Below are positions 6,923 to 15,077 of a stretch of 15,902 nucleotides of DNA, one piece after another. This DNA is from Solidesulfovibrio magneticus. GTDB taxonomy: Bacteria > Desulfobacterota > Desulfovibrionia > Desulfovibrionales > Desulfovibrionaceae. The stretch spans positions 3,196-19,097 of the forward strand of contig DLGG01000078.1 in NCBI GenBank assembly GCA_002482565.1, given 5' to 3'. The notes under the pieces were generated by a model. That model was not told where the DNA came from. It saw nothing but the letters and a program-made list of their open reading frames with translations, and did not search any database. Within the stretch, counting starts at the first letter, position 1, and every line of letters starts with the position of its first letter. A program made the translations under genes and the position numbers.

Positions 6923-7366
6923 TTAGGCGGTCATGCCGAGCAGTTTCTTCACTTTTTCCAGGGCCGCCACCACGCCGTCGATGATGGCCTCGGGGCGGGC
7001 CGGGCAGCCGGGCACGTACACGTCCACGGGGATGACCTTGTCCACGCCGCCGACGACATTGTAGGCCTCGCGGAACACGCCGCCCGAGCAGCCGCAGGCG
7101 CCGATGGCGATGACGGCCTTGGGGGTGGGCATCTGGTCGTAGATGTTTTTGAGCACGTGCTTGTTGCGCTGGTTGACGGTGCCGGTCACGAGCAGCACGT
7201 CGGCGTGCTTGGGGTTGCCGATGTTTAAGATGCCGAAGCGTTCAATGTCGTAAAGGGGCGTGAGGCAGGCCAGCACCTCGATGTCGCAGCCGTTGCAGCT
7301 GCCGCAGTCGAAGTGGACCACCCACGGGGATTTGATGCGTCCCTGATTGATCAGATTGCCTAACAT
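6923..7366 (-). CDS. echC: Ech hydrogenase small subunit (NuoB family, [4Fe-4S])
   Basis: The 147-residue protein is the electron-transferring small subunit that holds the cluster next to the NiFe site. Visible features: FDCGSCNGCDIE with C24 and C27 as likely ligands, GACGCSGG with C91 (or C93), and VPGCPARPEAI with C121. Together these give the expected four ligands of one proximal [4Fe-4S] cluster. It is short compared with periplasmic hydrogenase small subunits and has no Tat signal, as expected for a cytoplasm-facing group 4 enzyme. Start ATG 7366 has only a modest ribosome binding site (AGAGAG). It lies 30 bp behind echB. Confidence 0.94.
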   Translation of the reverse strand: MLGNLINQGRIKSPWVVHFDCGSCNGCDIEVLACLTPLYDIERFGILNIGNPKHADVLLVTGTVNQRNKHVLKNIYDQMPTPKAVIAIGACGCSGGVFREAYNVVGGVDKVIPVDVYVPGCPARPEAIIDGVVAALEKVKKLLGMTA

Positions 7367-7396
7367 GGCGTGCTCTCTCTTTTGGCTTCGCGGTGG

Positions 7397-8245
7397 TTAT
7401 TGGGCATAGAGCCACAGCATGTTGACCACGGTGAGGACCAGCCCCATGCCGACGGCGGACTTGAGCATGACCCGCCAGGTGAGGCGCGCCGTGACGTTGT
7501 CCACGATGATTTCGGCCAGGTAGGTCAGGGCCACGAGCACGATCATGCCGACGAAGCTGGTGGACCAGAACAGCGCGCAGATGCCAAGGACCAGGATCAC
7601 CTCGTACCAGTGGGCGATCTCGATCATGGCAAGGTAGGGCCCGGAGTACTCGGTGTAGACGCCGCGCACCAGTTCCTGGTGGGCGTGGGCGCTGGCCGAG
7701 ATGTCAAAGGGCGATTTGCGCAGCTTGATGGTGAGCGCGTAGCCCAGGACGATGAACATCAGCGGCAGGTCATAGAGCATGGGCCGGCTGAGTTCAAAGA
7801 CCGCGCTGACCTTGAAGCTGCCGGTCAGCATGGCGATGGAGGCGAAGACGAGGATCAAAAGCGGCTCGTAGGCCAGCATCTGCAGCAGCTCGCGCTGGCC
7901 GCCGATCTGGCTGTAGGGCGACGGCGAGGCCAGGGCGCCCATGACCAGGAAGACCGCGCCGATGGTCAGCACGAAGAAGATGAGCAGCAGGTCGGAGCCG
8001 GTAAAGAGCAGGACCACGGACAGGGCCGCGCCGACGAGGTAGACGTAGGCGCACAGGGCCTGCCAGGTGTTGACCAACATGGGCTGTTTGCCCAGGAGCT
8101 TCAGCACGTCGTAGAGCGGCTGGAGGATCGGCGGGCCGTAGCGGGACTGCAGCCAGGCGGTGATGCGGCGGTCCACGCCGGTAATGAGCGCGCCGAGAAT
8201 CGGGGCCGCGACCAGGGCCAGGACGGCGAGAAGGATTTTGGTCAT
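7397..8245 (-). CDS. echB: Ech hydrogenase membrane subunit B (NuoH family)
   Basis: The 282-residue, very hydrophobic protein is the NuoH/HycD-type membrane subunit that anchors the peripheral arm and takes part in ion translocation. Family marks: LQSRYGPPILQPLYDVLKLL at 32-51 (the NuoH QxRxGP...D loop), SPFDISASAHAHQEL at 178-192 and TEYSG at 198-202, equivalent to the PFDxxEAExE...EYSG region of NuoH. About eight membrane segments can be counted. ATG 8245 is chosen over an in-frame ATG 60 bp upstream: it has GGAGG 10 bp before it, the hydrophobic helix begins immediately, and its first base overlaps the echA stop (TGATG), suggesting coupled translation. Confidence 0.93.
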   Translation of the reverse strand: MTKILLAVLALVAAPILGALITGVDRRITAWLQSRYGPPILQPLYDVLKLLGKQPMLVNTWQALCAYVYLVGAALSVVLLFTGSDLLLIFFVLTIGAVFLVMGALASPSPYSQIGGQRELLQMLAYEPLLILVFASIAMLTGSFKVSAVFELSRPMLYDLPLMFIVLGYALTIKLRKSPFDISASAHAHQELVRGVYTEYSGPYLAMIEIAHWYEVILVLGICALFWSTSFVGMIVLVALTYLAEIIVDNVTARLTWRVMLKSAVGMGLVLTVVNMLWLYAQ

Positions 8246-10164
8246 CACAGGGCGCCTCCAAAGAGCATGATCACCAGCACGGCCAGGGCGATGACGTTGA
8301 TCCACTTGGAGAGCATGGCCTCTCCAAAGAACTGTTCCAGATAGTAGTTGCCGGACACGGCCGTGACGTTCTGGCCCAAGGGACCGAGGAAGCCGGGCTT
8401 GCCGTCAACCGAGGTCTGCTCGCCGCACATGTACGGGCCAACCGCCTGGGCGGCCGTAATTTTGCGGGTCTGGCGCAGGGCGAAGAAAAAGCCCAGGCCA
8501 AGCAGGATAAACAGCGGATAAACCAGGAAGACGCCGGTGGACGATTCGAAGTTGCCAAATCGCAGCACATACGGCGCGGTCTTGTAGTACATGGCCACCA
8601 CGGGGGCGACCAGGCCGTTGTAGACCAGGGGCGAGAAGAAGCTCAGCACCACGGCCAGACCGGCCAGGAGGTAGAGCGGTCCCCGGATGGTGCCGTCCTG
8701 GGCTTCGGGAGCGGCCTTGGCAAAGGGCGTGGCCAGCATGAGGCCGGCCCAGCGGCACCAGAACAGCACCGTGACGCCCGAACCCAGGGCCAGCATGATC
8801 ATAAGCAGGAACTGGCCGTGGGCCGACTCGATGGCCATCCACTTGGCCATGAGCATGCCGAAAGGCGGCAGCATCATGGTCAGGATGCCGATGACGGCGA
8901 CCAGGGCGGTGCGGGGCATGCGGGCGAACAGGCCGCGCATGTCCTCGATGTCGCGGGAGCCGATCTTCTGTTCGATGGCCCCGACGCACAGGAACATGAG
9001 CGCCTTGGAGATGGCGTGGAACAGGATCAGCAGGATGGCCGCGGTGATGGCGGCCGGGGTGTTGATGCCGGCGCAGGCGATAATGAGCGCCAGGTTGGAG
9101 ATGGTGGAATAGGCCAGGATCTTCTTGCCGTTGGACTGGCCGGCGGCCAGGCAGGCCGTGGCCAGAAACACGAAGCCCCCGAAAAGGGCCACGAAGTTGC
9201 TGAAGTAGGTGCCGGCGTAGATCGGGGCCAGGCGCACGATGATATAGACGCCGGCCTTGACCATGGTGGAGGAGTGCAGCAGGGCCGAGACCGGGGTGGG
9301 AGCGACCATGGCCCCGGTGAGCCAGCTCTGGAACGGGGCCTGGGCGGCCTTGGTCATGCCGGCGAAGACCAGCAGGAACATGGGCACGAGGATGGCCCCG
9401 CCGGCCACGGCGAATTCCGGTCCGCGAGCCAGGATATCCTGGAGCGACAGGGAGCCGGTGACCTTGTACAGGAGCATGACGCCAAACAGGAAGGCCGTGC
9501 CGCCGAGCACGTTCATCCACAGGGCGCGTTCCGCGTTCTTGCGGGCGATCTCGGTGTCGTCATGGCCGATGAGCATGAACGAGCACAACGTGGTGCATTC
9601 CCAGAAGAAGTACATCCACAGCATGTTGTTGGCCAGGACCAGGCCGTTCATGGCGCCCAGGAACAGGACGATGAAGAAAAAGAACTGAGGCTGTTTCGAC
9701 GTGGTCAGATGCAGGTGTTCCTCGTGTTCCTTCATGTAGCCGATGCCGTACACGGCGATGAGGGAACCGACGATGGACACCACCAGCACCATGACGAGGC
9801 TGAGGTCGTCCGCGAAAAAGGCCGGCGTCGATCCATGGTCCTTGATCATGAAGAAGTCGAACCATATAAGTCCGACGATCTGGGCCACGGTGAGCCATAC
9901 GATGATCTGGTTTTTGCGTTTCAAGCCGACCAGCAACACCACGCCGAGGATCAGGAAGTCACCAAGGGTGACCAGTGAACCCCATAGTGGCGCCGGCGAC
10001 ATGATGAACGCGCCGCCCCGAAGCATGGCCAACGACGAGAGTATGAGCACTCCCGCCGTGGCGACCAGGATGACCTTGCGCAAGTTTTGCTCTCGCAAAA
10101 CCAGCAACACGGCTGCGACCAAAAATGGCAGCAGCACCGTCACAAAGACCAGCGTGTCGAGCAT
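8245..10164 (-). CDS. echA: Ech hydrogenase membrane subunit A (NuoL/Mrp antiporter family)
   Basis: This 639-residue polytopic protein is the antiporter-like subunit that is thought to move H+ or Na+ when ferredoxin is oxidised. Key ionisable residues of the NuoL/M/N family are present: E189 in MYFFWECTTLCSFMLIG (TM5 Glu), K272 in AGMTKAAQAPFQSWL (TM7 Lys), and H297 in PTPVSALLHSSTMVKAGVY, which is the family's best-known signature (289-307). More than a dozen membrane helices can be seen. ATG 10164 is preferred over an in-frame ATG 81 bp upstream because GAGG stands 5 bp before it, the upstream extension is Arg-rich and not family-like, and a hydrophobic helix starts at once. First gene of the operon, 97 bp after the predicted transcription start. 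Confidence 0.92.
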   Translation of the reverse strand: MLDTLVFVTVLLPFLVAAVLLVLREQNLRKVILVATAGVLILSSLAMLRGGAFIMSPAPLWGSLVTLGDFLILGVVLLVGLKRKNQIIVWLTVAQIVGLIWFDFFMIKDHGSTPAFFADDLSLVMVLVVSIVGSLIAVYGIGYMKEHEEHLHLTTSKQPQFFFFIVLFLGAMNGLVLANNMLWMYFFWECTTLCSFMLIGHDDTEIARKNAERALWMNVLGGTAFLFGVMLLYKVTGSLSLQDILARGPEFAVAGGAILVPMFLLVFAGMTKAAQAPFQSWLTGAMVAPTPVSALLHSSTMVKAGVYIIVRLAPIYAGTYFSNFVALFGGFVFLATACLAAGQSNGKKILAYSTISNLALIIACAGINTPAAITAAILLILFHAISKALMFLCVGAIEQKIGSRDIEDMRGLFARMPRTALVAVIGILTMMLPPFGMLMAKWMAIESAHGQFLLMIMLALGSGVTVLFWCRWAGLMLATPFAKAAPEAQDGTIRGPLYLLAGLAVVLSFFSPLVYNGLVAPVVAMYYKTAPYVLRFGNFESSTGVFLVYPLFILLGLGFFFALRQTRKITAAQAVGPYMCGEQTSVDGKPGFLGPLGQNVTAVSGNYYLEQFFGEAMLSKWINVIALAVLVIMLFGGAL

Positions 10165-10267
10165 AGGCACCTCGATAAAAAGGTTAGGGGACCGCCTGGG
10201 ACACACGCTCCGCCTCCGCCGCGAGGCAAAACCATCCGCTAGCAACGCGGCCGCCTGCTATTGGAAG

Positions 10268-10296
10268 GTTCTAGGCCCCTGTGGAGAGAGCGTCAA
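10268..10296 (-). promoter_or_regulatory. Predicted sigma-70-type promoter of the ech operon
   Basis: On the - strand TTGACG (10296-10291) and TAGAAC (10273-10268) are spaced by 17 bp, a five-of-six and four-of-six match to the consensus boxes. Transcription would start near 10261 and leave a leader of about 97 bases before echA. Confidence 0.6.
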
Positions 10297-10335
10297 GTTT
10301 ATGCGGTTTACTGGAAAATGCCACCCGCCGCAACA

Positions 10336-10353
10336 GCGTGATTCCTTTCACAA
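10336..10353. promoter_or_regulatory. Possible CRP/FNR-family (HcpR-like) or Rex binding site upstream of ech
   Basis: The - strand reads TTGTGAAAGGAATCACGC: one perfect TTGTGA half, six bases, and TCACGC as a weaker second half of TTGTGA-N6-TCACAA. It also matches 11 of 14 fixed positions of a Rex-type TTGTGAA-N4-TTCACAA pattern. Its centre lies about 84 bp upstream of the predicted ech transcription start, a place used by activators. Which factor binds, if any, cannot be decided from one site. Confidence 0.35.
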
Positions 10354-10393
10354 GGGTCTCTTGCGTCCCAAAACCCGTCCAAAATCCTGCCTG

Positions 10394-10424
10394 AAACAGC
10401 AGACCATCTGCCATCTGCTTGTTT
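10394..10424. repeat. Imperfect inverted repeat with tandem CCATCTG in the loop
   Basis: AAACAGCAGA (10394-10403) pairs with TCTGCT-T-GTTT (10414-10424), leaving one bulged T. The loop contains CCATCTG, directly followed by a second CCATCTG (10404-10417). No T-tract follows on either strand, so a terminator is unlikely. Its role is unknown; it could be an operator or an RNA hairpin. Confidence 0.45.
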
Positions 10425-10440
10425 CTTGTAAAATATATAA

Positions 10441-10456
10441 AACATATCAATATGTT
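10441..10456. repeat. 16-bp AT-rich palindrome in the divergent region
   Basis: AACATAT and ATATGTT are perfect inverted arms around a CA centre. It sits in the AT-rich island and has the shape of a dimeric regulator site, but I cannot assign it to a known factor. Simple AT richness makes chance palindromes more likely here. Confidence 0.4.
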
Positions 10457-10508
10457 ATTTAAAAGAGCGTTTTTTTCCCGGACACCAAACTTTTTTCGCA
10501 TCGCCCCC

Positions 10509-10536
10509 TTGCCTTTCACGACAATGTGTTTAGATA
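10509..10536 (+). promoter_or_regulatory. Possible promoter of groESL
   Basis: TTGCCT (10509-10514) and TAGATA (10531-10536) with a 16-bp spacer give a weak sigma-70-type match. It would start transcription near 10543, just before the CIRCE arms, which is the usual place for HrcA repression. A clear sigma-32 promoter (CTTGAA/CCCCAT) was not found. Confidence 0.4.
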
Positions 10537-10549
10537 GTTTCCCGCCGGC

Positions 10550-10578
10550 GCTGGCACTCGATGCAAGCGAGTGCCAGC
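10550..10578. promoter_or_regulatory. CIRCE operator (HrcA binding site) of groESL
   Basis: CTGGCACTC (10551-10559), nine bases, and GAGTGCCAG (10569-10577) form a perfect inverted repeat; a flanking G/C pair lengthens each arm to ten. This fits the CIRCE consensus TTAGCACTC-N9-GAGTGCTAA, with the outer TTA/TAA changed to CTG/CAG. It lies 38 bp upstream of groES and implies repression by HrcA under normal conditions and release on heat shock. Confidence 0.92.
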
Positions 10579-10615
10579 AGCCGACCCATCCGCCAAAAAC
10601 CATGGAGGTTATTGT

Positions 10616-10906
10616 ATGAAGCTCAAACCCTTAGGCGATCGTGTGCTGGTTAAGCGTCTCGAACAGGAAGAAGTCACCAAGGGCGGCATCATCATCCCCG
10701 ACTCGGCCAAGGAAAAGCCCATGAAGGGCGAAGTCATCGCCGTGGGTCCGGGCAAGCTGGCCGAAGACGGCAAGCACCTGAAGATGCATGTCGAAAAGGG
10801 CGACCTCGTGCTGTTCAACAAGTACGCCGGCACCGAGATCAAGGTCGATGACGAAGACTTCCTCGTCATGCGCGAGGACGACATCCTGGCCGTCATCGAA
10901 GCCTAG
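10616..10906 (+). CDS. groES: Co-chaperonin GroES (Hsp10)
   Basis: The 96-residue protein is of normal length for GroES, the heptameric lid of the GroEL folding chamber in the cytoplasm. Family marks: MKLKPLGDRVLVKRLEQEEVT at the start, GGIIIPDSAKEKP (23-35, the mobile loop that touches GroEL), GEVIAVGPG (38-46), and the end KVDDEDFLVMREDDILAVIE. ATG 10616 has GGAGG seven bases upstream. It lies just behind the CIRCE operator, and groEL follows after 56 bp, so both form one heat-shock operon. Confidence 0.97.
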   Translation: MKLKPLGDRVLVKRLEQEEVTKGGIIIPDSAKEKPMKGEVIAVGPGKLAEDGKHLKMHVEKGDLVLFNKYAGTEIKVDDEDFLVMREDDILAVIEA

Positions 10907-10962
10907 GGCTTCGCGCCTTATTCGCTCCAACCATTCCGTATTCAAGCGCAAGGAGAACATAC

Positions 10963-12603
10963 ATGGCTGCCAAAGAAATTCTTTTTGATTCCAAGGCCCG
11001 CGAGAAGCTGAAAAGAGGCGTCGACAAGCTGGCCAACGCCGTGAAGGTCACCCTTGGACCCAAGGGCCGCAACGTCGTCATCGAGAAGTCCTTCGGTTCC
11101 CCGATCATCACCAAGGACGGCGTGACCGTGGCCAAGGAGATCGAACTGGAAGACAAGTTCGAGAACATGGGCGCCCAGATGGTCAAGGAAGTCGCTTCCA
11201 AGACCTCCGACATCGCCGGCGACGGCACCACCACCGCCACCATCCTGGCCCAGGCCATCTTCACCGAAGGCGTCAAGCTCGTGGCCGCCGGCCGCAACCC
11301 CATGGCCATCAAGCGCGGCATCGACAAGGCCGTGGCCTCTGTCGTGGCTGAGCTCGAGACCCTGGCCAAGCCCACCCGCGACCAGAAAGAGATCGCCCAG
11401 GTCGGCACCATTTCCGCCAACTCCGACGCCACCATCGGCAACATCATCGCCGAAGCCATGAACAAGGTCGGCAAGGAAGGCGTCATCACCGTCGAGGAAG
11501 CCAAGGGCATGGAAACCACCCTTGACGTCGTCGAAGGCATGCAGTTCGACCGCGGCTACCTCTCCCCCTATTTCATCACCGATCCCGAGCGCATGGTGTG
11601 CGAGCTCGACGAGCCGCTGATCCTCATCAACGAGAAGAAGATCACCGCCATGAAGGATCTGCTGCCGGTTCTGGAGCAGGTCGCCAAGATGAGCCGCCCC
11701 CTGCTGATCGTGGCTGAAGACATCGAGGGCGAGGCCCTGGCCACCCTGGTCGTCAACAAGCTGCGCGGCACCCTGCAGGTTTGCGCCGTCAAGGCCCCGG
11801 GCTTCGGCGACCGCCGCAAGGCCATGCTCGAAGACATCGCCACCCTGACCGGCGGCCAGTGCGTGTCCGAAGACCTGGGCATCAAGCTGGAGAACATGAC
11901 CCTGGCCGACCTCGGCAAGGCCAAGCGCGTCATCGTGGACAAGGAAAATTCCACCATCGTTGACGGCGCTGGCGACGGCGACAAGATCAAGGCCCGGGTC
12001 AAGCAGATCCGCGCCCAGATCGAAGAGACCACCTCCAGCTACGACAAGGAAAAGCTGCAGGAGCGTCTGGCCAAGATCGTCGGCGGCGTGGCCGTCATCA
12101 ATGTCGGCGCGGCCACCGAGACCGAAATGAAGGAAAAGAAAGCCCGTGTCGAAGACGCGCTCAACGCCACCCGCGCGGCCGTTGAGGAAGGCATCGTTCC
12201 TGGCGGCGGCGTCGCGCTGGTGCGCTGCGTCAAGAGCCTGACCGGCATCAAGGCCGTGGACGACGACGAGCAGTCCGGCATCGAGATCGTGCGCCGCGCC
12301 ATCGAAGAGCCCCTGCGCCAGATCTCCGGCAACGCCGGCTTCGAAGGCTCCATCGTCGTGGCCAAGGTGCGCGACGGCAAGGACGGCTTCGGCTTCAACG
12401 CCGCCACCGGCGAATACGAAGACCTGATCAAGGCCGGCGTCATCGACCCCAAAAAGGTCACCCGCATCGCCCTGCAGAACTCCTCTTCCGTGGCCGGCCT
12501 GCTCCTGACCACCGAGGCGGCCATCGCCGAGAAGCCCGAGCCGAAAAAGGACATGCCCCCGATGCCCGGCGGCGGCATGGGCGGCATGGGCGGCATGTAC
12601 TAG
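10963..12603 (+). CDS. groEL: Chaperonin GroEL (Hsp60)
   Basis: The 546-residue product is full length for GroEL, the ATP-driven double-ring chaperonin. Family marks: LGPKGRNVVIEKSFGSPIITKDG near 31-53, the nucleotide-binding GDGTTTAT at 86-93, EGIVPGGGVAL near 405-415, and a C-terminal GGM-type tail (GGGMGGMGGMY) that projects into the ring cavity. AAGGAG lies 8 bp before ATG 10963. It shares the CIRCE-controlled transcript with groES and ends 27 bp before a strong terminator. No second groEL copy or truncation is seen. Confidence 0.98.
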   Translation: MAAKEILFDSKAREKLKRGVDKLANAVKVTLGPKGRNVVIEKSFGSPIITKDGVTVAKEIELEDKFENMGAQMVKEVASKTSDIAGDGTTTATILAQAIFTEGVKLVAAGRNPMAIKRGIDKAVASVVAELETLAKPTRDQKEIAQVGTISANSDATIGNIIAEAMNKVGKEGVITVEEAKGMETTLDVVEGMQFDRGYLSPYFITDPERMVCELDEPLILINEKKITAMKDLLPVLEQVAKMSRPLLIVAEDIEGEALATLVVNKLRGTLQVCAVKAPGFGDRRKAMLEDIATLTGGQCVSEDLGIKLENMTLADLGKAKRVIVDKENSTIVDGAGDGDKIKARVKQIRAQIEETTSSYDKEKLQERLAKIVGGVAVINVGAATETEMKEKKARVEDALNATRAAVEEGIVPGGGVALVRCVKSLTGIKAVDDDEQSGIEIVRRAIEEPLRQISGNAGFEGSIVVAKVRDGKDGFGFNAATGEYEDLIKAGVIDPKKVTRIALQNSSSVAGLLLTTEAAIAEKPEPKKDMPPMPGGGMGGMGGMY

Positions 12604-12630
12604 CCGACCCGTTTCCTCCAGTTACCGTCA

Positions 12631-12664
12631 CGGGGGCCGCGCGACTGCGCGGCCCCCGTTTTTT
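12631..12664 (+). terminator. Rho-independent terminator of groESL
   Basis: CGGGGGCCGCGC (12631-12642) and GCGCGGCCCCCG (12647-12658) form a perfect 12-bp stem around GACT, followed directly by six T (12659-12664). The opposite strand has no T-tract on the other side, so it works mainly for the + strand. Confidence 0.95.
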
Positions 12665-12785
12665 GTTCGCGGCTCTTGCCCTCTGTCCGACCGAGGCCGG
12701 CCGGATTGTCGGCCCGCGCCGCGCCCCCCTGCCAACCTCCCCCGCTTTGGTACCGGAAGAAGGCCGCCTGACTGCCGCGACGCTG

Positions 12786-15077
12786 TTACACCGCCCTGTC
12801 CGGCTCCGGCGACGTCTTCATACGCCAGTACGTCATGGCCGCCGCCAACACCATGGGCACGACGCCGACGGCGATAAAGACCACGTCGCCGGGCATGCGG
12901 GCCCATTCGATGAGCCGGCTCAGGTCGCGGCCCAGGTATTCCAGCCCCCGGGCGTGCCAATAGCCGTTTTGCAGCACGTCGTAGACCTGCAGCACGCCGC
13001 CCGGGAACAGGCTGCCGGCGGCCATCATGGCCAGGCCGATATTGAGGCCCCAGAAAGAGACGCGGATCAGGCGCTCCGGTCCGGCCCACTGCGCGTCGTC
13101 AAGCACCTGTCGGAAGCACAGCGTCATAAGCGCCAGGGCCTCCATGCCGAACACGCCCATAAGGGCCATGTGGCCGTGGTTGGGCGTCAGCAGCGTGCCC
13201 ACTTCGAAGTAGCTGACGATAGGCAGGTTGATGAGAAAACCGAAGATGCCCGCGCCGACGAAGTTCCAAAACCCCACGGCCATGAGGAAATAGAATGCCC
13301 ACTTGTGCGGGATGTTGACCTGCCGGCCGCAGACGTCGCAGTGCGACCGGGTGAGCTTGACGAAATCCCAGGCGTCCAGGGTCAACAGGGTCAGGGGCAC
13401 CACTTCCATGGCCGAGAACAGCGCCGACAGGGACATGTTGAGGTTGGTCTGGCCGCTGAAGTACCAGTGGTGGCCGGTGCCCACGATGCCGCTGCCCAGA
13501 AACAGGATGGCGTCGAGGTAGATGACCCGAACGGCCGTGGTGCGCGAGACCATGCCGAGCCGGAAGAAGGTCACGGCCACCATCACCGTGACAAAGAGTT
13601 CGAAAAAGCCCTCCACCCACAGGTGGATGATCCAGAACCGCCAATTGTCGGCCACCGTGAAATTGGTTCCCGCGCCGAAGAAAAAGGCCGGCAGGTAAAA
13701 CACCGGGATGGCCAGGGCGGCCAACAGGAACAGGGTCGTGATCTCGCGGCGCTCGGGGTCGAGCAGGGCCGGCATGACGCTGCGCAGCAACATAAGCACC
13801 CAGCCGATGAGCCCGACGGCCAGCAGCACCTGCCAGGCCCGTCCCAGTTCGAGGTATTCCCAGCCCTGGTGGCCGAACCAGAACCACAAATCCCCCAGCC
13901 ATTGGTGCAGCCCGGCCAGTTCTCCGAAAAGGCTTCCGGCCACCACCAGCACCAGAGCCCAGAACAGGGCATGGATGGACGCGGCCTGCCCCCGGGGTTC
14001 CTTCTGGCCCAGGGCCTGGGCCAAAAGCAGCCCGCCGGCCACAAACGAGGTGGCGATCCAGAAGATGGCCGATTGCAGGTGCCAGGTACGCAGCAGGTTG
14101 CTCGGCAGGATCGCGGCCAGATCAAAGCCGTAGAAGTCGCCCGGCTCGGCCCGGTAATGGGCCGTGGCCCCGCCCACCATCACCTGAAAGAGAAAGAGCA
14201 GCGCGGCGGCCAGGAAGTATTCGACCAGCCCGCGCTGGCCGGGCGTAGCCAGGCCCGGCAGCATTTGCGGGTGGATATGCTCGCCCGTGCCCTGCCAGCC
14301 CAGGTAGTCGAACTTGCCAAAGGCCGACAGCACCAGGGCGATGCCGGTGAGCAGGGTGATAAGGCTCAGCGCGCTCCACAGCACGGTCTGACTGGTCGGC
14401 GTATTGCCCAGGGCCGGATCGTAGGGGAAATTGTTGGTGTACGAATACGTCTTGCCCGGCCGGTTGGCGATGGAAGCCCAGGCCGTCCAGGCGAAAAACG
14501 CCGTCAGGTCATGCAACTCCTTGGCGTCGCTGATGTATTTTGTCGGCAACCCGGCGTTGGCCGTCGTATCGGTGAAATAGGCCGTCCAGGCCGTGATCTG
14601 TTGTTTGAAGGCCTGGGCCTCGAACGGCGTCAGCGTCAGGGTCTGCTCTTTGGCGTTGTACCGGTTCTCCTTGAGCAACAGGGCGACTTCCTTGTCGAGG
14701 ATTTCCCGCTCGCTGGGGGAGAGCGCGTCATAATCGCGGCCGCCCCGCTCCCTGGCCAATCCCCGGGCGACGACCAGCCCCAGATCATGCAGGTACTGGG
14801 CCGAGAAATCCGGCCCCAGATAGGCCCCGTGGCCCCAGATCGAGCCGTTTTCCATCAGGCCGTATTTCAGGAAGATTTTCTGCCCGGCCACGACGTCCCC
14901 GCCCGTGAACACGACGTGCCCTGCCGTGTCCCGCACGATCTCCGGAATGGGCGGCGCATGCTCGTAAGCTTGGAAGGTAATGAGGATTTCCAGGGCAAAG
15001 CCGATCACCAACGCCGCCATGACGCCCTTGCGCCACCAAGGCGACAACGGTTTTTCAGAAGTGCCGTCAATGTGCAT
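12786..15077 (-). CDS. norZ: Quinol-dependent nitric oxide reductase (qNOR)
   Basis: The 763-residue membrane enzyme reduces 2 NO to N2O with electrons from quinol. It has an N-terminal helix (~18-36), an extracytoplasmic domain (~37-230) of the cytochrome-c-like type without CxxCH, and a NorB core of about 13 helices. The metal ligands are visible: H333 (RTWHLQ) and H636 for low-spin heme b, H634 for heme b3, and H485, H536, H537 for FeB, with E489 in HLWVEG as the NOR-type glutamate in place of cytochrome-oxidase residues. A loop at 578-584 carries CDVC (C580, C583). ATG 15077 follows AAGGAGGG. In a sulfate reducer its likely role is NO detoxification rather than denitrification, as no nir or nos gene is near. 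It stands alone, divergent from the DUF202 gene. Confidence 0.93.
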   Translation of the reverse strand: MHIDGTSEKPLSPWWRKGVMAALVIGFALEILITFQAYEHAPPIPEIVRDTAGHVVFTGGDVVAGQKIFLKYGLMENGSIWGHGAYLGPDFSAQYLHDLGLVVARGLARERGGRDYDALSPSEREILDKEVALLLKENRYNAKEQTLTLTPFEAQAFKQQITAWTAYFTDTTANAGLPTKYISDAKELHDLTAFFAWTAWASIANRPGKTYSYTNNFPYDPALGNTPTSQTVLWSALSLITLLTGIALVLSAFGKFDYLGWQGTGEHIHPQMLPGLATPGQRGLVEYFLAAALLFLFQVMVGGATAHYRAEPGDFYGFDLAAILPSNLLRTWHLQSAIFWIATSFVAGGLLLAQALGQKEPRGQAASIHALFWALVLVVAGSLFGELAGLHQWLGDLWFWFGHQGWEYLELGRAWQVLLAVGLIGWVLMLLRSVMPALLDPERREITTLFLLAALAIPVFYLPAFFFGAGTNFTVADNWRFWIIHLWVEGFFELFVTVMVAVTFFRLGMVSRTTAVRVIYLDAILFLGSGIVGTGHHWYFSGQTNLNMSLSALFSAMEVVPLTLLTLDAWDFVKLTRSHCDVCGRQVNIPHKWAFYFLMAVGFWNFVGAGIFGFLINLPIVSYFEVGTLLTPNHGHMALMGVFGMEALALMTLCFRQVLDDAQWAGPERLIRVSFWGLNIGLAMMAAGSLFPGGVLQVYDVLQNGYWHARGLEYLGRDLSRLIEWARMPGDVVFIAVGVVPMVLAAAMTYWRMKTSPEPDRAV

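Larger units (their letters stand above)
10165..10615. other. Divergent regulatory region between ech and groESL (451 bp)
   Basis: No gene is seen here. From left to right it contains: the ech leader, with a small GCCTC/GAGGC hairpin; the ech promoter (10268-10296); a CRP/FNR- or Rex-like site (10336-10353); an imperfect inverted repeat (10394-10424); an AT-rich island around 10420-10465 with a 16-bp palindrome; a likely groES promoter; and the CIRCE operator. The AT-rich island contrasts sharply with the GC-rich surroundings. Confidence 0.8.

Noticed and set aside
8818..9978. Open frame of 386 codons on the + strand opposite echA
   Set aside because: The composition (Asp, Gly, His, Gln) is typical of antisense frames over membrane-protein genes; echA has clear family motifs.
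10425..10456. Promoters for ech or groES within the AT-rich island
   Set aside because: Several TATA-like words exist, but none has a recognisable -35 box at proper spacing on either strand.
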